32,729 nucleotides of DNA from an uncultured Flammeovirgaceae bacterium. GTDB lineage: Bacteria > Bacteroidota > Bacteroidia > Cytophagales > MED-G16. The notes under the pieces are model-generated. The model was not told where the DNA came from and did no database searches. It was given only the letters and a program-made list of their open reading frames with translations. The stretch covers positions 1-32,729 of the forward strand of contig CAJWTC010000010.1 in NCBI GenBank assembly GCA_913046795.1. The letters are read 5' to 3'. Shown piece after piece: positions 19,000-27,551 of the stretch (its first letter is position 1; every line of letters starts with the position of its first letter). Both the position numbers and the translations under genes were made by a program.

Positions 19000-20272
19000 A
19001 ATACTTTTGGTAAAAATATATTGGAATTGATATCGAAAGTAATAATAACCCTAAAAGTATTGAGTCATAACCAACACCAATTATCATCCAAATCAAAAAT
19101 AAAAATACAGGTATTGATATAAAATTAGTTCTCAAGTATTTTTTATTTTTAAAAATCAATACTATTTCTCCAATAGTAAGTAATAAGTAAAGTATTAGTG
19201 TGCAAAATGTTGATGTTAAAATTAAATAAGTAAATATATTAGATAAGTCTTTCGAGTAGTTCATTGATATCAAGCTAACTACAATAATATTTGAAATTAT
19301 TAAACCGGAGATAGGTACTTTATTAGAGTTTTCTTTTGAAAACACCTCTGGAAATAAATTATTCTTTGATAGATTTTTTGGTAACTCGATCTGAAGAAGT
19401 GTCCAACCATTAAGGCATCCAAGTGCAGAAACTATAGCAAAAAATGCCATAATGTACCTCGCGTAGTCACCGAAAATAACTCCCCCTGCATCAGCGAAAG
19501 GGGCATTGGAGTCTTGAATCTGTTCAGGAGATAAGATCCCTATAAGAGCTATCGTTGAAAGTATATAAAGTATAAAGGTAAAACCGACACCATAAGAGGT
19601 TGCTTTTGATACATTTTCAATTGGATTTTTTATCTTATCTTCAGGTACAGTTGCTGACTCTATTCCAAGAAAAGCAAAAAAAGTTAATGTGGTACTTATA
19701 GTTATAGCCTTAAAATCTGTCTCAGTTGAAATATTTAATGGAAAAAAATTTTCTATATTGAAAAATAAAAATCCAATTATTACAGTCAGTATAAGTGGTA
19801 TTATTTTGATTACTGTTGTATAAAATTGAAAATTACCAATCCCTCTTATTCCTTTATATCCAATTATTGATATAATAAAAATTATAAATATTGAAAATGA
19901 TATATTATAATATTGATTTGCTAATTCAGGAATAAAAACAGTTGAGTAACTGGTAACGGCAATGGCAAGACTAGCATTCAAAAGAAGTATTGAAACCCAA
20001 TATCCCCAGACTACAACAAATGCAATAAATTCACCAAAAAAGATGTTAGTATAAGTAAAAGGACCACTCTCACCTGGATATTTTTTTGATAACTTTTTAA
20101 AAATCTTAGCTAATGCAATCGCTATTAAACCTGAAATTATCCAACCAAATATACTTATGGATCCATACTCAGAAAGAGAAATAGGCAACATGAAAATTCC
20201 AGCACCAATCATGTTACCTATGACAAGTGTAATTGATTCCCTAAATTCTATTTTATTATCTATATTGTGCAC
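18983..20272 (-). CDS. APC-superfamily amino acid permease
   Basis: GNMIGAGIFMLPISLSEYGSISIFGWIISGLIAI, PGESGPFTYTNIFFGEFIAFVVVWGYWVS, multi-TM; the start codon read from sequence is GTG. Confidence 0.92.
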   Translation of the reverse strand: MHNIDNKIEFRESITLVIGNMIGAGIFMLPISLSEYGSISIFGWIISGLIAIALAKIFKKLSKKYPGESGPFTYTNIFFGEFIAFVVVWGYWVSILLLNASLAIAVTSYSTVFIPELANQYYNISFSIFIIFIISIIGYKGIRGIGNFQFYTTVIKIIPLILTVIIGFLFFNIENFFPLNISTETDFKAITISTTLTFFAFLGIESATVPEDKIKNPIENVSKATSYGVGFTFILYILSTIALIGILSPEQIQDSNAPFADAGGVIFGDYARYIMAFFAIVSALGCLNGWTLLQIELPKNLSKNNLFPEVFSKENSNKVPISGLIISNIIVVSLISMNYSKDLSNIFTYLILTSTFCTLILYLLLTIGEIVLIFKNKKYLRTNFISIPVFLFLIWMIIGVGYDSILLGLLLLSISIPIYFYQKYYARYK

Positions 20273-20287
20273 ACGTATTACAATATA
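20261..20287. promoter_or_regulatory. Inverted repeat TATATTGT-N11-ACAATATA; candidate operator or paired -7 boxes between the permease gene and xylB
   Basis: Perfect 8-nt arms at 20261-20268 and 20280-20287; nested palindrome TGTGCACA at 20266-20273 overlaps the permease GTG start. Confidence 0.4.
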
Positions 20288-20297
20288 ATGTTTTTAA

Positions 20298-21773
20298 ATG
20301 AGTAGGAGTGACTTTTTTTTAGGTATTGATCTTGGAAGCTCATCTGTAAAAACATCCATATTTGATAGCAAATCAGGAAAATCTATTGATTCTTTTACGT
20401 ACCCAGATTCTGAAATGGAAATAATATCTGAGCAGGATGGATGGGCTGAACAGGACCCAAATTATTGGTGGAAATGTATCTCTCATACTTTTGATCATCT
20501 AAGAGAAAGAAATGATTTTAAATCTATCAGAGCTATAGGAGTTTCATATCAAATGCATGGTTTAGTTGTTGTAGATAAAAAATATAATCCTATACATAAT
20601 GCAATAATTTGGTGTGATTCAAGAGCAGTTGAAACTGGCCTGAAAGCCAAGGCTGAAATGAATAATGATATTTTTGAAATAAAAACACTTAATCCTCCAG
20701 GAAATTTTACTGCCTCAAAACTGAAGTGGTTACAAGATAACAAACAAGACATATATGATAAAATTCATAAAATAATGTTGCCTGGTGATTTTATAGTCTA
20801 TAAACTAACTAACAATTTGACTACAACGCCAATGGGATTATCAGAAGGTATTATGTGGGATTTTCAATCGGGGATGGTAAGTGAAGATATTCTCAACCAT
20901 TATAATATTAAAGATACATTAATACCTGAAGTAGTAGATTCTATTGGAGATCAAGGTGCAGTTTCTGATGACATTATAGAGAGATTCGGTTTCAGTAAGG
21001 ATGTGAAAATAACATACAGAGCTGGAGACCAGCCAAATAATGCGTTTTCTTTAAATGTATTAGAACCTGGAGAGATTGCTGCTACAGCTGGAACCTCTGC
21101 TGTAATTTATTCAGTAACAGATAAAAACATTACTGATTTAAATAATAGAATTAACACATTTTTGCATTGTTTAAACTCAAAGGCATTTAAGAGAAATGGG
21201 CTTCTTCTATGTATTAATGGATCAGGTATTGCCTATTCATGGATTAAATCCATGCTCAAAGAAAAGTCATATGAGGAGATGGATATTAAGTCTGAAAAAA
21301 TAGATAGTCCTGAAGGCATAAAATTCTATCCTTTTGGTAATGGTTCTGAGAGATTATTTGGTAATAAAAAAATTGATTCACACTTATTAGGTTTTGATTT
21401 TAATAAACATAATAATAATCATATAATAAGGTCAGTCTTGGAAGGAATTTCATTTTCTCTGTGTTACAGTATTGAATTATTAAGAGATTTTGGTGTTAAT
21501 GTTGAGACAGTTAAAGTTGGTAGAGCCAATTTATTTTTAAGTAAAATATTCAGGGAATCTTTTATAAATGCTGCGAATGTTAAACTTCAAATGTTTGATA
21601 CAAATGGAGCTGAGGGAGCAGCAAGAGGGGCAGCACTCGGTTCTGGTTATTTCAAAGAACCTAGAAAAGCATTTGAAAGCCTCAAAATAATATCTGAAGA
21701 AATACCAAACGGAGAAAACACTTACTTAGATAGGTATAAAGATTGGAAAAACTTTTTAAATAAATTAAATTAA
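20298..21773 (+). CDS. xylB: Xylulokinase (FGGY family)
   Basis: FFLGIDLGSSSVKTSIFD, QDGWAEQDPNYWW, SYQMHGLVVVD, IIWCDSRAVE, followed directly by xylose isomerase. Confidence 0.95.
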   Translation: MSRSDFFLGIDLGSSSVKTSIFDSKSGKSIDSFTYPDSEMEIISEQDGWAEQDPNYWWKCISHTFDHLRERNDFKSIRAIGVSYQMHGLVVVDKKYNPIHNAIIWCDSRAVETGLKAKAEMNNDIFEIKTLNPPGNFTASKLKWLQDNKQDIYDKIHKIMLPGDFIVYKLTNNLTTTPMGLSEGIMWDFQSGMVSEDILNHYNIKDTLIPEVVDSIGDQGAVSDDIIERFGFSKDVKITYRAGDQPNNAFSLNVLEPGEIAATAGTSAVIYSVTDKNITDLNNRINTFLHCLNSKAFKRNGLLLCINGSGIAYSWIKSMLKEKSYEEMDIKSEKIDSPEGIKFYPFGNGSERLFGNKKIDSHLLGFDFNKHNNNHIIRSVLEGISFSLCYSIELLRDFGVNVETVKVGRANLFLSKIFRESFINAANVKLQMFDTNGAEGAARGAALGSGYFKEPRKAFESLKIISEEIPNGENTYLDRYKDWKNFLNKLN

Positions 21774-21778
21774 GCATC

Positions 21779-23110
21779 ATGGGAATTATAGTTGGTCAAA
21801 AAGAATATTTTAAGGGAGTTAATGAAATCAAATATGAGGGTATGAAGTCGGATAACCCTCTTTGTTACAGGTATTATGATAAGGATAAGATCGTTCTTGG
21901 AAAGAAAATGAGTGAGCATTTTAAATTTGCAGTTGCTTATTGGCACTCATTTGTAAATACAGGAAATGATCCTTTTGGAGCAGGAACAAAAATTTTCCCT
22001 TGGTCTTCCTCATCTGATGTAATTCAGAGATCATACGACAAGATGGATGCATCTTTTGAATTTATTTCAAAACTGGGTCTTGAGTATTTTTGTTTTCATG
22101 ATTTTGATTTGGTAGAAGAATCAGAATCATTTAATGAATCTGAAAAGAGATTATCAAAAATTGTAGAATACGGTAAAAAAAAGCTAGTATCAAGCAATAT
22201 TAAAGTGCTTTGGGGAACTGCAAATCTATTTTCAAATCCTAGGTATATGAATGGAGCAGCGACAAATCCTAACTTTGATGTTGTTTCGTACGCAGGAGCC
22301 CAAGTTAAGAATGCAATAGATGCAACTATAGAACTTGGTGGAGAGAATTATGTTTTCTGGGGAGGTAGAGAAGGGTATATGTCGCTAATAAATACAGACA
22401 TGAAAAAGGAGTTAGATAACTTGGCTAGATTTCTTCACTTAGCAAAAGATTATGGCAGATCTAATGGCTTTAAAGGATGGTATTTCATTGAACCTAAACC
22501 AATGGAACCTTCAAAACATCAATATGATTTTGACGCTGCTACAGTTGTTGGATTTTTAGAACATTATGGTTTAGATAAAGATTTTAAATTAAATATTGAG
22601 GTGAATCATGCAACTCTTGCTAGTCATACATTTGATCATGAGCTCCAAGTGGCAGCAAATGCTGGTATGCTGGGCAGTATTGATGCAAATAGGGGTGATT
22701 ACCAAAATGGTTGGGATACTGATCAATTTCCTAATAATATTTATGAAATTATTGAAGCATTGATTGTGATAAATAGATCTGGAGGTTTACAAGGTGGTGG
22801 AATTAATTTCGATGCAAAAACAAGAAGAAACTCAACTGATCTTAATGATTTATTTTACTCTCATATTGGAGGAATTGACTTATTTGCAAGAGCACTCTTA
22901 ATAACTGAAAAAATATTTAATGAATCTGAATTTTTGAAATTATGTGAGGAAAGATATTCTTCTTTTGATAGTGGTAAGGGTAATCTGTTTACTCAGAATA
23001 AGCTTTCTCTAGATGATTTATATAGACACGCTAAAAAAATTGATGAGCCAGAAATGATATCCGGTAAACAAGAGTATCTTGAAAATCTTATCAACAGATA
23101 TATTTTTTAG
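21779..23110 (+). CDS. xylA: Xylose isomerase
   Basis: FAVAYWHSFVNTGNDPFGAGT, YFCFHDFDLV, YVFWGGREGYMSLINTDMKKE, FIEPKPMEPSKHQYDFD, NIEVNHATLASHTFDHEL. Confidence 0.99.
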   Translation: MGIIVGQKEYFKGVNEIKYEGMKSDNPLCYRYYDKDKIVLGKKMSEHFKFAVAYWHSFVNTGNDPFGAGTKIFPWSSSSDVIQRSYDKMDASFEFISKLGLEYFCFHDFDLVEESESFNESEKRLSKIVEYGKKKLVSSNIKVLWGTANLFSNPRYMNGAATNPNFDVVSYAGAQVKNAIDATIELGGENYVFWGGREGYMSLINTDMKKELDNLARFLHLAKDYGRSNGFKGWYFIEPKPMEPSKHQYDFDAATVVGFLEHYGLDKDFKLNIEVNHATLASHTFDHELQVAANAGMLGSIDANRGDYQNGWDTDQFPNNIYEIIEALIVINRSGGLQGGGINFDAKTRRNSTDLNDLFYSHIGGIDLFARALLITEKIFNESEFLKLCEERYSSFDSGKGNLFTQNKLSLDDLYRHAKKIDEPEMISGKQEYLENLINRYIF

Positions 23111-23119
23111 AAATAACAT
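23018..23119 (-). CDS. Possible 33-aa small ORF antisense to the xylA 3' end (MLFLKNISVDKIFKILLFTGYHFWLINFFSVSI)
   Basis: Read manually on the minus strand; ATG (23119-23117) lies about 37 nt downstream of a TATATTTGC element; below the length cut of the supplied ORF track. No homology evidence. Confidence 0.12.
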   Translation of the reverse strand: MLFLKNISVDKIFKILLFTGYHFWLINFFSVSI

Positions 23120-23155
23120 ATCCTTTTATAAAATCTTTTATTTTTTGTAACTGCG

Positions 23156-23187
23156 CAAATATAATTTACGTAAATAATCGTGTACAA
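23156..23187 (-). promoter_or_regulatory. Putative minus-strand promoter (TTG-N21-TATATTTGC) in the xylA/nhaC gap
   Basis: Minus-strand TATATTTG at 23163-23156 (followed by C) and TTG at 23187-23185; matches the Bacteroidota -7 TAnnTTTG consensus. Confidence 0.35.
23164..23175. repeat. 12-bp perfect palindrome ATTTACGTAAAT
   Basis: Direct reading of 23164-23175; lies inside the spacer of the putative minus-strand promoter. Confidence 0.6.
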
Positions 23188-23209
23188 CAGTTTAGTTAGT
23201 TTGGTTTAC

Positions 23210-23243
23210 AAAGCGCTTGTTATCTCAAGTGCTTTTTCTTTTT
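23210..23243 (+). terminator. Rho-independent-type terminator downstream of xylBA
   Basis: AAAGCGCTTG (23210-23219), loop TTATCT, CAAGTGCTTT (23226-23235), 10-bp stem with one G-U pair, followed by TTCTTTTT. Confidence 0.75.
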
Positions 23244-24705
23244 AATAGTTATAGTACCCTAAAATAAGATATATTATAGCAGAAGCTATGCCACATAATC
23301 CTGCGTAAGGAATTTGTGTCTTTACATGGTCTATATGATCACTTGCAGAGGCCATTGAAGAAACTACAGATGAATCTGATATTGGTGAACAATGATCTCC
23401 AAAAACTCCACCTCCTAAAGACGCAGCAATAGCCATAGAAGGGTTTATACCAAGTTCATTTGAAATTGGAATGGCAATTGCAATCATAATAGCAAATGTG
23501 CCCCAAGATGTCCCAGTAGAAAATGAAATGAAACAACTAGTAATGAAAAGTAAGAATGGAATTAATTCTGGGGAAATAATATTTTTTATTGAGTTAGATA
23601 CATAAATACCTGTCCCAAGTTCATTACATAGATTACCAACGGCAAATGCTAAAAGAATAAGGATAGATAGCTGCATCATACCTGACATTCCTTTGATAAG
23701 GTAATTTATAGTCTCTCTCCCTGTCAATATCTTATTTGATATATAATATATTGAAGATATCAAAAGAGAAATAATTACTGAATAGAGAACTGAGGACGAG
23801 CCTGACGCATTCTTTATTATACCAAAAAAGGACTTATCCTCTAAATTTGGACTGTAACCTGTATAAAACAGCATTAATAACATTGATATTACCATTGTTA
23901 CAAGTGGAATAAACATATTCAAAGAATTTATTTTGACTCCTTTTTTTGCTTTTAAAACAGTAATTTCCTCTGAGACCATAGGTGTTGACCCATCACTAAA
24001 CTTAATACCTTTTCTTGCTCTAAGCTCCGCTTTTTTCATTGGGCCAAAGTCTTTACCAAATAAAATCATGTAGAACAATAACACAATAACTAAAATTGGA
24101 TAAAAATTATATTTCATGGCACTTACTAGTTCTTGAAAAGGATATTCTAATCCTTGAGTAATAAGAAGACCCATTATAAATGCCCCCCACCCATTAAAAG
24201 GGATCAACAATTTTGATGGCGCAGAAGTTGAGTCAGCTATATAGGCAAGTTTTTCTCTTGATATTTTTAGTTTGTCAAATATGGGTCTGTAAATTGTGCC
24301 AACGGTAAGAGCTGAGATATTAGATTCAACAAATAAAGAGATTCCAGTAATCGAGGCAAAAATCTGAGCTTTTTTTCTACTACCTGATATTTTGTTTTCT
24401 GAAGTATTGAAATTATTTTTAACACTCTCGATAAACCCATCAACTCCTCCACTCACCTGAATAAAAGCTATTAAGGAACCAACTAAAAATGTGAAGATAA
24501 TAACTCTAGTACTTCCTGGATCAGAAAAAACATTTACTATTCCTTCAACTGACAAAATAATTCCAGATAGAATATTAAAATTACCTACTATTAACCAACC
24601 CGAAAAAATTCCAATTAATAGGGAAACAATTACTTGTCTTGTTATAATTGCGAGTGATATTGCAATTAGTGGAGGTACTAAAGATAGAAATCCGTAACTT
24701 TCCAT
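23242..24705 (-). CDS. nhaC: NhaC-family Na+/H+ antiporter
   Basis: Multi-TM; LIGIFSGWLIVGN, FVESNISALTVGTIYRPI, ISFSTGTSWGTFAIMIAIAIPI, SLGGGVFGDHCSPISDSSVVSSMASASDHIDHVKTQIPYA. Confidence 0.9.
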   Translation of the reverse strand: MESYGFLSLVPPLIAISLAIITRQVIVSLLIGIFSGWLIVGNFNILSGIILSVEGIVNVFSDPGSTRVIIFTFLVGSLIAFIQVSGGVDGFIESVKNNFNTSENKISGSRKKAQIFASITGISLFVESNISALTVGTIYRPIFDKLKISREKLAYIADSTSAPSKLLIPFNGWGAFIMGLLITQGLEYPFQELVSAMKYNFYPILVIVLLFYMILFGKDFGPMKKAELRARKGIKFSDGSTPMVSEEITVLKAKKGVKINSLNMFIPLVTMVISMLLMLFYTGYSPNLEDKSFFGIIKNASGSSSVLYSVIISLLISSIYYISNKILTGRETINYLIKGMSGMMQLSILILLAFAVGNLCNELGTGIYVSNSIKNIISPELIPFLLFITSCFISFSTGTSWGTFAIMIAIAIPISNELGINPSMAIAASLGGGVFGDHCSPISDSSVVSSMASASDHIDHVKTQIPYAGLCGIASAIIYLILGYYNY

Positions 24706-24719
24706 ATGTCAATTATAGT

Positions 24720-24728
24720 TAAATTTGC
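24720..24728 (+). promoter_or_regulatory. Putative -7 promoter element TAAATTTGC upstream of the alpha/beta hydrolase gene
   Basis: Exact TAnnTTTGC match 17 nt before the ATG at 24746; no good -33 TTG seen. Confidence 0.4.
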
Positions 24729-24745
24729 ATTCTAATAATCAATTA

Positions 24746-25918
24746 ATGAAAAAACTTAGACTAATATTATTTATTTCATTATTTATATTCTCGTGTCAAA
24801 ATGATGAAATAACTAGAGCCAAGCTAAATGATTTTTCAAAATTATTTACGGTTTCAAAAGATAACGTTGTAGAAATTGTTAGCAACTCAGAGTTTAATAA
24901 TATTATAGGATATTTAGAACACGACATTTCAGTTTACACAATTACATATAACACAACGTATCAGGGAAAACAAATTATTGCTTCAGGTATGGTTGCATTT
25001 CCTGACACAGAAGAGGGTATGCCTATGCTTAATTTTAATCATGGAACGACATCTTTACATTCTGATGCTCCTACTGTAGACCTCTTACAATATAGTTTTT
25101 TTTCTAATGCAGCAAGTGCCGGATATATTTTAGTGATACCAGATTATCTGGGTTTCGGCTCATCTGAAGATATAGTCCACCCATACTATAGGTCAGATAT
25201 TACTGGTCAGACGGTGGTTGATATGTTAATTGCTACAAAGGAATTAGCAAATTTAGAGGGCTATAATTATAATGGCGATGTATTTCTCTCAGGTTATTCA
25301 GAGGGTGGTTTTGCAACCATGGCAGCACATTATAACATTGAAAATAATAACTACTCAAATATTAATTTAGTAGCGTCTGCTCCTGCAGCTGGAGGATATG
25401 ATATAACTGGTATGTTGAATTATTTTCTATCTCAAGAGACCTATCACGTGCCTTATTATATTGCATATGTTGCTATTGGTTATAAGACATCATACAACTG
25501 GGATATATCACTGAACACAATTTTTAATGAACCGTATGCCTCAAATATTCCAGAATATTTTAATGGAAAATTTTCAGGATCTCAGATAAATAATGTTTTA
25601 AATGATACTATAAGCTCATTTTTTAATGAAAAATTTTTAAATGAAACATATTCTAATAATGATTTTTCAATTTTTGTTGATGCCCTTGAAGATAATAGTC
25701 TTGATAACTGGACCCCAAGAAATAAGATGTTTATGTACCACGGTTCATCAGATATTACAGTTCCTTATCAAAATTCTGTTGATACGTACAATCGTTTTTT
25801 ATCAAAAGTTTCTGATAAGTCAATTATTGAGTTTATTACATTAGATGGAAAAGATCATTCATCGGGATCTTTACCATATATTTTAGATATTTTTGAAAAG
25901 TTTAATGCCTTAAAATAG
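24746..25918 (+). CDS. Secreted lipoprotein of the alpha/beta hydrolase superfamily (secretory lipase-like)
   Basis: ORF listed from TTG 24725; ATG at 24746 gives lipoprotein signal MKKLRLILFISLFIFSC; GYSEGG nucleophile elbow, FNHGTTS, late GKDHSSG His region. Confidence 0.82.
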   Translation: MKKLRLILFISLFIFSCQNDEITRAKLNDFSKLFTVSKDNVVEIVSNSEFNNIIGYLEHDISVYTITYNTTYQGKQIIASGMVAFPDTEEGMPMLNFNHGTTSLHSDAPTVDLLQYSFFSNAASAGYILVIPDYLGFGSSEDIVHPYYRSDITGQTVVDMLIATKELANLEGYNYNGDVFLSGYSEGGFATMAAHYNIENNNYSNINLVASAPAAGGYDITGMLNYFLSQETYHVPYYIAYVAIGYKTSYNWDISLNTIFNEPYASNIPEYFNGKFSGSQINNVLNDTISSFFNEKFLNETYSNNDFSIFVDALEDNSLDNWTPRNKMFMYHGSSDITVPYQNSVDTYNRFLSKVSDKSIIEFITLDGKDHSSGSLPYILDIFEKFNALK

Positions 25919-27042
25919 TGAAATACGTTTTATATTTTTTTAGCTTCTTACTTTTAAGCTGTAACGACGGCAAATTAGATAAATTATCCAAAAAGTATGC
26001 TGACCTAAAAACCATATACCTACCTGATTCTAGAGTGAATATTTTTGATATTAATTTTTCTAAGGTAGGAAACTCGATTTTAGTATCTGGTGAGACATCA
26101 ATATTTGAAGCAAAAAATACACTTATTGAATATTTAAATCAAAACGGTCACGAGTATATTGATAGTATAAAATTATTGCCAAATTACAAGTATAGGTATG
26201 GAATTATAAATAACTCTGTTGGAAACTTAAGAGGAGCACCTTCTCATTCATCTGAACTTGTATCTCAGGCTGTTTTAGGAACAAAATTAAAAATTCTAAA
26301 AAGGGAAGGGGAGTGGTATTTAGTTCAAACTCCAGATGACTACATATCTTGGATAGATCACGGAGGGATCCATGTGATGGAAGAGTCAAGTTTTAATGAT
26401 TACTTTAAATCATCCTATATTTTTACTGATACTTACGGGTTCTCATATACCGATGAACTTAAAAAAGATATCGTTTCTGATATTGTAATGGGTTCAAAGC
26501 TTAATGTAGTTGGTTTAAGAAATGATTTTTATGAAGTAAGTTATCCTGATGGCAGATTAGCTTTAATAGAAAAAAATAAATTATTGAAGGAGAATGGTTT
26601 TGATAAATATAAAAATGATAAAAATAATCTCTTAAAATATTCAAAAAAATTAATAGGTATTCCCTACCTGTGGGGAGGAACCTCAACTAAGGGTTTTGAT
26701 TGCTCAGGTTTTACTAAGACTTTATACTCTATGAATGGATATGTAATTCCCAGAGATGCCTCTCAGCAAATTAATGAAGGTTTAACTATTGATTCATTAA
26801 GAGATTGGTCAAATCTCCAGGTAGGGGATTTGTTATTTTTTGGTTATGAGAGAGATGGGAGGACAAGGATTGATCATGTAGCTATGTGGGTCGGAGATAA
26901 TAAGTTTGTTCAAGCATCAAAAAATGTGAGAATTAATTCTGTGGATGAAGAAAGTGAAGATTATGATAAGTACCATATGGAAAAGTATATAAAGTCAAAA
27001 AGGTACCTTGGTAATATAACAGATGGTATAAAGAATTTATAG
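25918..27042 (+). CDS. NlpC/P60 family cell-wall hydrolase lipoprotein with SH3-like domains
   Basis: Lipobox LLLSC; IPYLWGGTSTKGFDCSGFTKTLY (catalytic Cys), RIDHVAMWVGDNKFVQAS (catalytic His); GTG start overlaps the upstream TAG stop (TAGTG). Confidence 0.93.
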   Translation: MKYVLYFFSFLLLSCNDGKLDKLSKKYADLKTIYLPDSRVNIFDINFSKVGNSILVSGETSIFEAKNTLIEYLNQNGHEYIDSIKLLPNYKYRYGIINNSVGNLRGAPSHSSELVSQAVLGTKLKILKREGEWYLVQTPDDYISWIDHGGIHVMEESSFNDYFKSSYIFTDTYGFSYTDELKKDIVSDIVMGSKLNVVGLRNDFYEVSYPDGRLALIEKNKLLKENGFDKYKNDKNNLLKYSKKLIGIPYLWGGTSTKGFDCSGFTKTLYSMNGYVIPRDASQQINEGLTIDSLRDWSNLQVGDLLFFGYERDGRTRIDHVAMWVGDNKFVQASKNVRINSVDEESEDYDKYHMEKYIKSKRYLGNITDGIKNL

Positions 27043-27513
27043 TTTTTCTATATCTATAATCTTTTTGATAAAATTTTTGCTTGTAAAGTCTATGCCACTT
27101 GTAATTCTAAATTTTTCTTTCCCTTCTTTGTCAAAAATAATAGTTGTAGGTAGGCTATACGCATTAAAATAACTGAGGTCAGCATTTAATTTCAAGAATT
27201 CTAGGTCTATATCTCTTTTATCAATAAAATCTATAATTTTATCATGATCTTCATTGGAGATGGCAACTATCTTAACTTTCTTACCTTCATAACTTGATTT
27301 TGATTTCACTAAACTCTCAAACTCAGCTATACATGGTTTACACCAAGTCGCCCAAAGATTTAGTATTAGCACATTTTCTTTATATGAATCGAGAAAAACT
27401 TCATTCTTATCCATATCAACAAGTATAGGAACATAATCATTCTCAACCTTATTTTTAATTGTACATGATACAAGAAAAATAGATAGGATTGATAATAATA
27501 AATTATTTTTCAT
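27037..27513 (-). CDS. TlpA-like thioredoxin-fold lipoprotein
   Basis: Lipobox FLVSC; NLWATWCKPCIAEFESL CxxC motif; SLPTTIIFDKEGKEKFR. Confidence 0.9.
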   Translation of the reverse strand: MKNNLLLSILSIFLVSCTIKNKVENDYVPILVDMDKNEVFLDSYKENVLILNLWATWCKPCIAEFESLVKSKSSYEGKKVKIVAISNEDHDKIIDFIDKRDIDLEFLKLNADLSYFNAYSLPTTIIFDKEGKEKFRITSGIDFTSKNFIKKIIDIEKL

Positions 27514-27520
27514 TTTTATT

Positions 27521-27529
27521 TATATTTGC
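27521..27529 (+). promoter_or_regulatory. Putative -7 promoter element TATATTTGC upstream of the HMA protein gene
   Basis: Exact TAnnTTTGC match 22 nt before the ATG at 27552; supports the shorter gene start. Confidence 0.45.
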
Positions 27530-27551
27530 TGTACAAATAAGTCATAAAAAA

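Noticed and set aside
23180-23245. 21-aa GTG-initiated ORF (VYNSLVSLVYKALVISSAFSF) spanning the terminator hairpin
   Set aside because: Short, GTG start, covers the hairpin and T-tract; most easily a by-product of terminator sequence
24725-24745. TTG start for the alpha/beta hydrolase ORF
   Set aside because: Overlaps a TAAATTTGC promoter-like element; ATG at 24746 gives a clean lipoprotein signal peptide
27489-27551. Upstream extension of the HMA ORF overlapping the divergent tlpA-like start
   Set aside because: ATG at 27552 gives a clean signal peptide, and TATATTTGC at 27521 would lie inside the extension
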